A stretch of DNA of 41,456 bases, taken from assembly GCA_017631855.1 (NCBI GenBank), contig JAGBSP010000048.1, positions 1 to 41,456 of the forward strand, given 5' to 3'. The stretch's first letter is position 1. Every line of letters begins with the position of its first letter. The translations under genes and the position numbers were made by a program. Positions 38,770 to 41,456 of this stretch are shown here, one piece after another. Source of the DNA: Clostridia bacterium. GTDB taxonomy: Bacteria > Bacillota > Clostridia > Oscillospirales > CAG-272. The notes beneath the pieces were generated by a model. It saw nothing but the letters and a program-made list of their open reading frames with translations. It had not been told where the DNA came from and searched no databases.

Positions 38770-40929
38770 ATGGACATCATTCAAAAACTGACTGAGGAAT
38801 TTCATTTAAAAAGAGAGCAGGTTGAGAAGACCGTAGCGCTGATCGACGAGGGGAATACCATTCCTTTCATTGCGCGTTACCGTAAGGAGGAAACGGGAAG
38901 TCTTGACGATACGGTGCTTCGTGATCTGGATGACCGTCTTACTTATTTGAGAAATATCGAGAAGCGCAAGGAAGAGGTCCGTGCGCTGATTACCGAGATG
39001 GGAAAGATGACCGACGAGATCGACGCCGCTATTGAAAATGCAGTGACGATCACCGAGGTGGACGATATTTACCGTCCGTTCCGTCCGCACCGCAAAACAC
39101 GTGCATCGGTCGCAAAGGAAAAGGGACTTGAGCCCTTGGCGGAGCTGATTTTGGCACAGGAAAGCCGTTATGAGCCTTCGCTGGAAGAGCAGGCGGAAGC
39201 ATACGTGGATGAGGAAAAGCAGGTGGCGAGTGCGCAGGAAGCACTTGCTGGTGCATGTGATATTATCGCTGAGGGAGTGTCCGATAATGCGGATTATCGA
39301 AAGACTGTGCGTCGTGCCACCTTTGAAACGGGAATTCTGAGCACCAAGAATACCAAGGACGAGGATTCGGTCTACTCGCAGTATTACGAATATTCCGAGA
39401 ACATTAAAAAGATCCCGTCGCACCGTATTCTCGCGATCAACCGCGGAGAAAAAGAGGAGTTTTTGCGCGTGAGTTTGAGCGTGGAAAAGGGAATGATCCT
39501 GAACTATCTTTGCTCGGAGATGATTACAAATCCCAAGAGCCCTGCTGTGAAGTACATCGAGGCGGCAATTGTGGACGGCTATGATCGTCTGATCGCGCCT
39601 TCGATCGAACGCGAAATCCGAAACGATCTGTTTGATACGGCAAGTGAGGGAGCAATCAAGCTCTTTGCGGACAACCTGAAGCATCTTCTGATGCAAGCGC
39701 CGCTCAAGGGAAAGACGGTTCTCGGTTTTGATCCCGGTTACATTAACGGATGTAAAACGGCTGTGGTGGATAAGACGGGCAAGGTGCTTGATACGGCAGT
39801 CGTTTATCCCACCACCAAATCGAAATTTAAAACCGAGGAAGCCGCAAAAATTATTAAGAGAATGGTCGAAAAGCATCGCGTAGACGTCATTGCGATCGGC
39901 AACGGTACGGCGTCGAAGGAAAGTGAAATCTTTATTGCCGACGTACTGAAAACCACCTCGTATCCTTGTAAATATATTATCGTCAATGAGGCGGGAGCAT
40001 CGGTTTATTCGGCATCCAAGCTTGCGGCAGAGGAATTTCCTGATTTTGACGTGATGCAGCGTTCTGCGGTTTCAATTGCGCGCCGTTTGCAGGATCCGCT
40101 TGCGGAGCTTGTTAAGATCGATCCCAAGTCGATCGGTGTCGGTCAGTATCAGCACGATATGAAGCCTGCAAGACTGGACGGCGCTTTGCAGGGCGTTGTC
40201 GAGGATTGTGTTAATGCGGTTGGCGTGGATATCAACACGGCGTCGCATTCGCTGCTCTCCTATATTTCGGGCATCAATGCAACGAGTGCAAAGAATATTG
40301 TAAAATATCGTGAGGAGAACGGAGAATTTACCTCGCGCGCTTCGATTATGAAGGTGCCGCGCGTCGGTGCGAAAGCGTTTGAACAGTGCGCTGGATTCTT
40401 GCGCGTTCCTCAATCAAAGGAAATTCTAGACCACACGGGCGTTCACCCCGAGTCCTACCGTGCGGCGCACGCACTTCTCGATCTCTTTGGATATACCGAG
40501 GAGGACGTGGCAAAGGGAAGACTTTCCGAGCTTGACCGTCAGGTCAGAGAAAAGGGAGTTGCTAAGGTATGTGAGGCGTGCGGTGTAGGAGAGCCTACAC
40601 TGATGGATATTGTTGCCGAGCTGATGAAGCCCGGACGTGACGTTCGTGATAGTTTGCCGTTGCCCGAGCTTCGCGAGGATGTCCTCAGCATGGAGGATTT
40701 GAAGCCTGATATGATTTTGAACGGTGTGGTTCGCAACGTAATCGACTTTGGCGCGTTTGTGGATATTGGCGTGCATCAGGATGGCCTTGTGCATATCTCG
40801 GAGCTTTCCGACCGATTTGTCAAGCATCCCTCTGAGGTCGTTTCGCTTGGTGATGCCGTCAAGGTTCGCGTTCTTGCGGTCGATCTCAAGAAAAAGAGAA
40901 TCTCTCTTTCGATGAAAAACATAAAGTGA
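38770..40929 (+). CDS. tex: Tex-family S1 RNA-binding protein
   Basis: The 719-aa protein starts at ATG 38770 (GGAG 5 nt upstream; an in-frame TTG at 38752 is less likely). It has the Tex N-terminal domain (VALIDEGNTIPFIARYRKEE, GSLDDTVLRDLDDRL) and the YqgF-like core (LGFDPGYINGCKTAVVDKTG, AIGNGTASKESE). It continues with helix-hairpin-helix segments (GVDINTASHSLLSYISGINA) and a C-terminal S1 domain (MILNGVVRNVIDFGAFVDIG, HQDGLVHISELSD). Tex homologues act in transcription and RNA or DNA metabolism. All motifs appear intact. It lies 19 bp after rsuA. Confidence 0.95.
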   Translation: MDIIQKLTEEFHLKREQVEKTVALIDEGNTIPFIARYRKEETGSLDDTVLRDLDDRLTYLRNIEKRKEEVRALITEMGKMTDEIDAAIENAVTITEVDDIYRPFRPHRKTRASVAKEKGLEPLAELILAQESRYEPSLEEQAEAYVDEEKQVASAQEALAGACDIIAEGVSDNADYRKTVRRATFETGILSTKNTKDEDSVYSQYYEYSENIKKIPSHRILAINRGEKEEFLRVSLSVEKGMILNYLCSEMITNPKSPAVKYIEAAIVDGYDRLIAPSIEREIRNDLFDTASEGAIKLFADNLKHLLMQAPLKGKTVLGFDPGYINGCKTAVVDKTGKVLDTAVVYPTTKSKFKTEEAAKIIKRMVEKHRVDVIAIGNGTASKESEIFIADVLKTTSYPCKYIIVNEAGASVYSASKLAAEEFPDFDVMQRSAVSIARRLQDPLAELVKIDPKSIGVGQYQHDMKPARLDGALQGVVEDCVNAVGVDINTASHSLLSYISGINATSAKNIVKYREENGEFTSRASIMKVPRVGAKAFEQCAGFLRVPQSKEILDHTGVHPESYRAAHALLDLFGYTEEDVAKGRLSELDRQVREKGVAKVCEACGVGEPTLMDIVAELMKPGRDVRDSLPLPELREDVLSMEDLKPDMILNGVVRNVIDFGAFVDIGVHQDGLVHISELSDRFVKHPSEVVSLGDAVKVRVLAVDLKKKRISLSMKNIK

Positions 40930-41133
40930 TCTTAATTTATTAAGAACAAGAAGTGTCGTTTTTTGCTGAATGACATGTAAAAAAACAAGTTTTGTGCAAA
41001 ATAAACAAATAAAACGATAAAATTTTGGGAATTTCCCCTCTTCCATTTTTCTTGTTTTTTTGGTACAATATTAGAGTACAGAACTGTGTATAATTTTAAT
41101 TTCTGATATAATTTATAGGAGGATTATTCCAAG
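40930..41133. other. Intergenic DNA between tex and the ABC ATPase
   Basis: A 204-bp AT-rich stretch without a gene. A weak hairpin lies at about 40932-40946. Several -10-like words are seen, including TG-G-TACAAT at 41061-41069, TATAAT at 41089-41094 and TATAAT at 41107-41112, but none has a clear -35. The promoter of the ATPase gene must lie here, but its exact site cannot be decided. Confidence 0.4.
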
Positions 41134-41456
41134 ATGGCAAGCTTATCTCTCAGACACATCTACAAGAAGTATCCCGGCGGCGTTACTGCTGTATCGGACT
41201 TTAACCTTGAGGTCAAGGACAAAGAGTTCCTCGTTCTCGTTGGACCTTCCGGATGTGCAAAAACCACCACGCTCCGTATGATTGCAGGACTCGAGGAGAT
41301 TTCCGAGGGTGAACTCTTTATCGGAGACCGTCTCGTTAACGACGTAGCACCGAAGGACAGAAAGATCGCGATGGTGTTCCAGAACTACGCTCTGTATCCT
41401 CATATGTCCGTATTTGAAAATATGGCATTCGGTCTGAAGCTGAATAAGACTCCGAA
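41134..41456 (+). CDS. ABC transporter ATP-binding protein, MsmK/UgpC type (partial, cut by window edge)
   Basis: The first 107 codons are visible. [20 protein letters not shown] leads into the Walker A region at residues 38-45, which reads GPSGCAKT, with Ala where the consensus has Gly before Lys. [20 protein letters not shown] and the Q loop [20 protein letters not shown] match sugar-importer ATPases that serve several carbohydrate ABC systems. GGAGGA at 41118-41123 precedes the ATG. The signature motif, Walker B and C-terminal regulatory domain lie outside the window. Confidence 0.92.
   Translation, partial: MASLSLRHIYKKYPGGVTAVSDFNLEVKDKEFLVLVGPSGCAKTTTLRMIAGLEEISEGELFIGDRLVNDVAPKDRKIAMVFQNYALYPHMSVFENMAFGLKLNKTP

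Overview
The window looks like chromosome from an anaerobic, low-to-moderate GC member of the Clostridia (Bacillota), probably a gut-type lineage. The reasons are the AT-rich intergenic DNA, strong AGGAGG-type ribosome binding sites, Bacillota-style promoters (TTGACA, 17 bp, TG-N-TATAAT), a class III (oxygen-sensitive) ribonucleotide reductase with its activase, many XRE regulators, lipoproteins with short lipoboxes, and an MsmK/UgpC-type ABC ATPase. No genus can be named from the sequence. No insertion sequence, integrase, CRISPR array or rRNA was seen; the only tRNA is tRNA-Asn at the left edge.

Layout. 1-2640: tRNA-Asn with a terminator, about 400 bp without a clear gene (an orphan consensus promoter and a possible decayed type I toxin), and two XRE regulators, one fused to a bactofilin-like repeat domain. 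2700-6420: nagB and a translationally coupled pair of CNNM/CBS membrane proteins. 6495-9723: a YD-repeat lipoprotein, a highly structured leader RNA ending in an intrinsic terminator before a small XRE regulator, and an NhaC-type antiporter. 9790-13630: a CapD/WbpM-type nucleotide-sugar dehydratase and a sugar-binding lipoprotein. 13645-17964 (minus): nrdG, nrdD and trxB, with two NrdR boxes upstream of nrdD. 18034-19541: an XRE-TPR regulator and a cyclase-family hydrolase, ending in a perfect palindrome shared with a convergent membrane protein. 20402-22113 (minus): a third CNNM/CBS protein behind a 300-nt leader with a leader peptide and two terminator-like hairpins. 22150-28306: nadE, a PheA-like protein and a TSCPD protein (minus), divergent from pncB, a 136-aa unknown and a secreted nuclease. 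28317-31934 (minus): GT87-like glycosyltransferase, truncated MocR-type regulator and LRR membrane protein. 31967-40929 (plus): rsmE, a CdaR/PucR-type regulator, S41 protease, greA, an anchored unknown, an EamA transporter, a 38-aa membrane peptide missed by length cut-offs, rsuA and tex. The window ends inside an ABC ATPase gene.

Genes that work together. nrdG activates NrdD, while trxB plus a redoxin domain fused to the NrdD C-terminus probably supplies its electrons. pncB and nadE, divergently placed, cover salvage of nicotinate and the last step of NAD synthesis. greA, rsuA, rsmE and tex form a transcription/translation housekeeping neighbourhood. The solute-binding lipoprotein, nagB and the edge ATPase point to sugar and amino-sugar use.

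Most promising for novelty: the attenuator-like leader at 21776-22113 and the structured leader RNA at 7849-8014. Neither matched a leader family recognised by eye.
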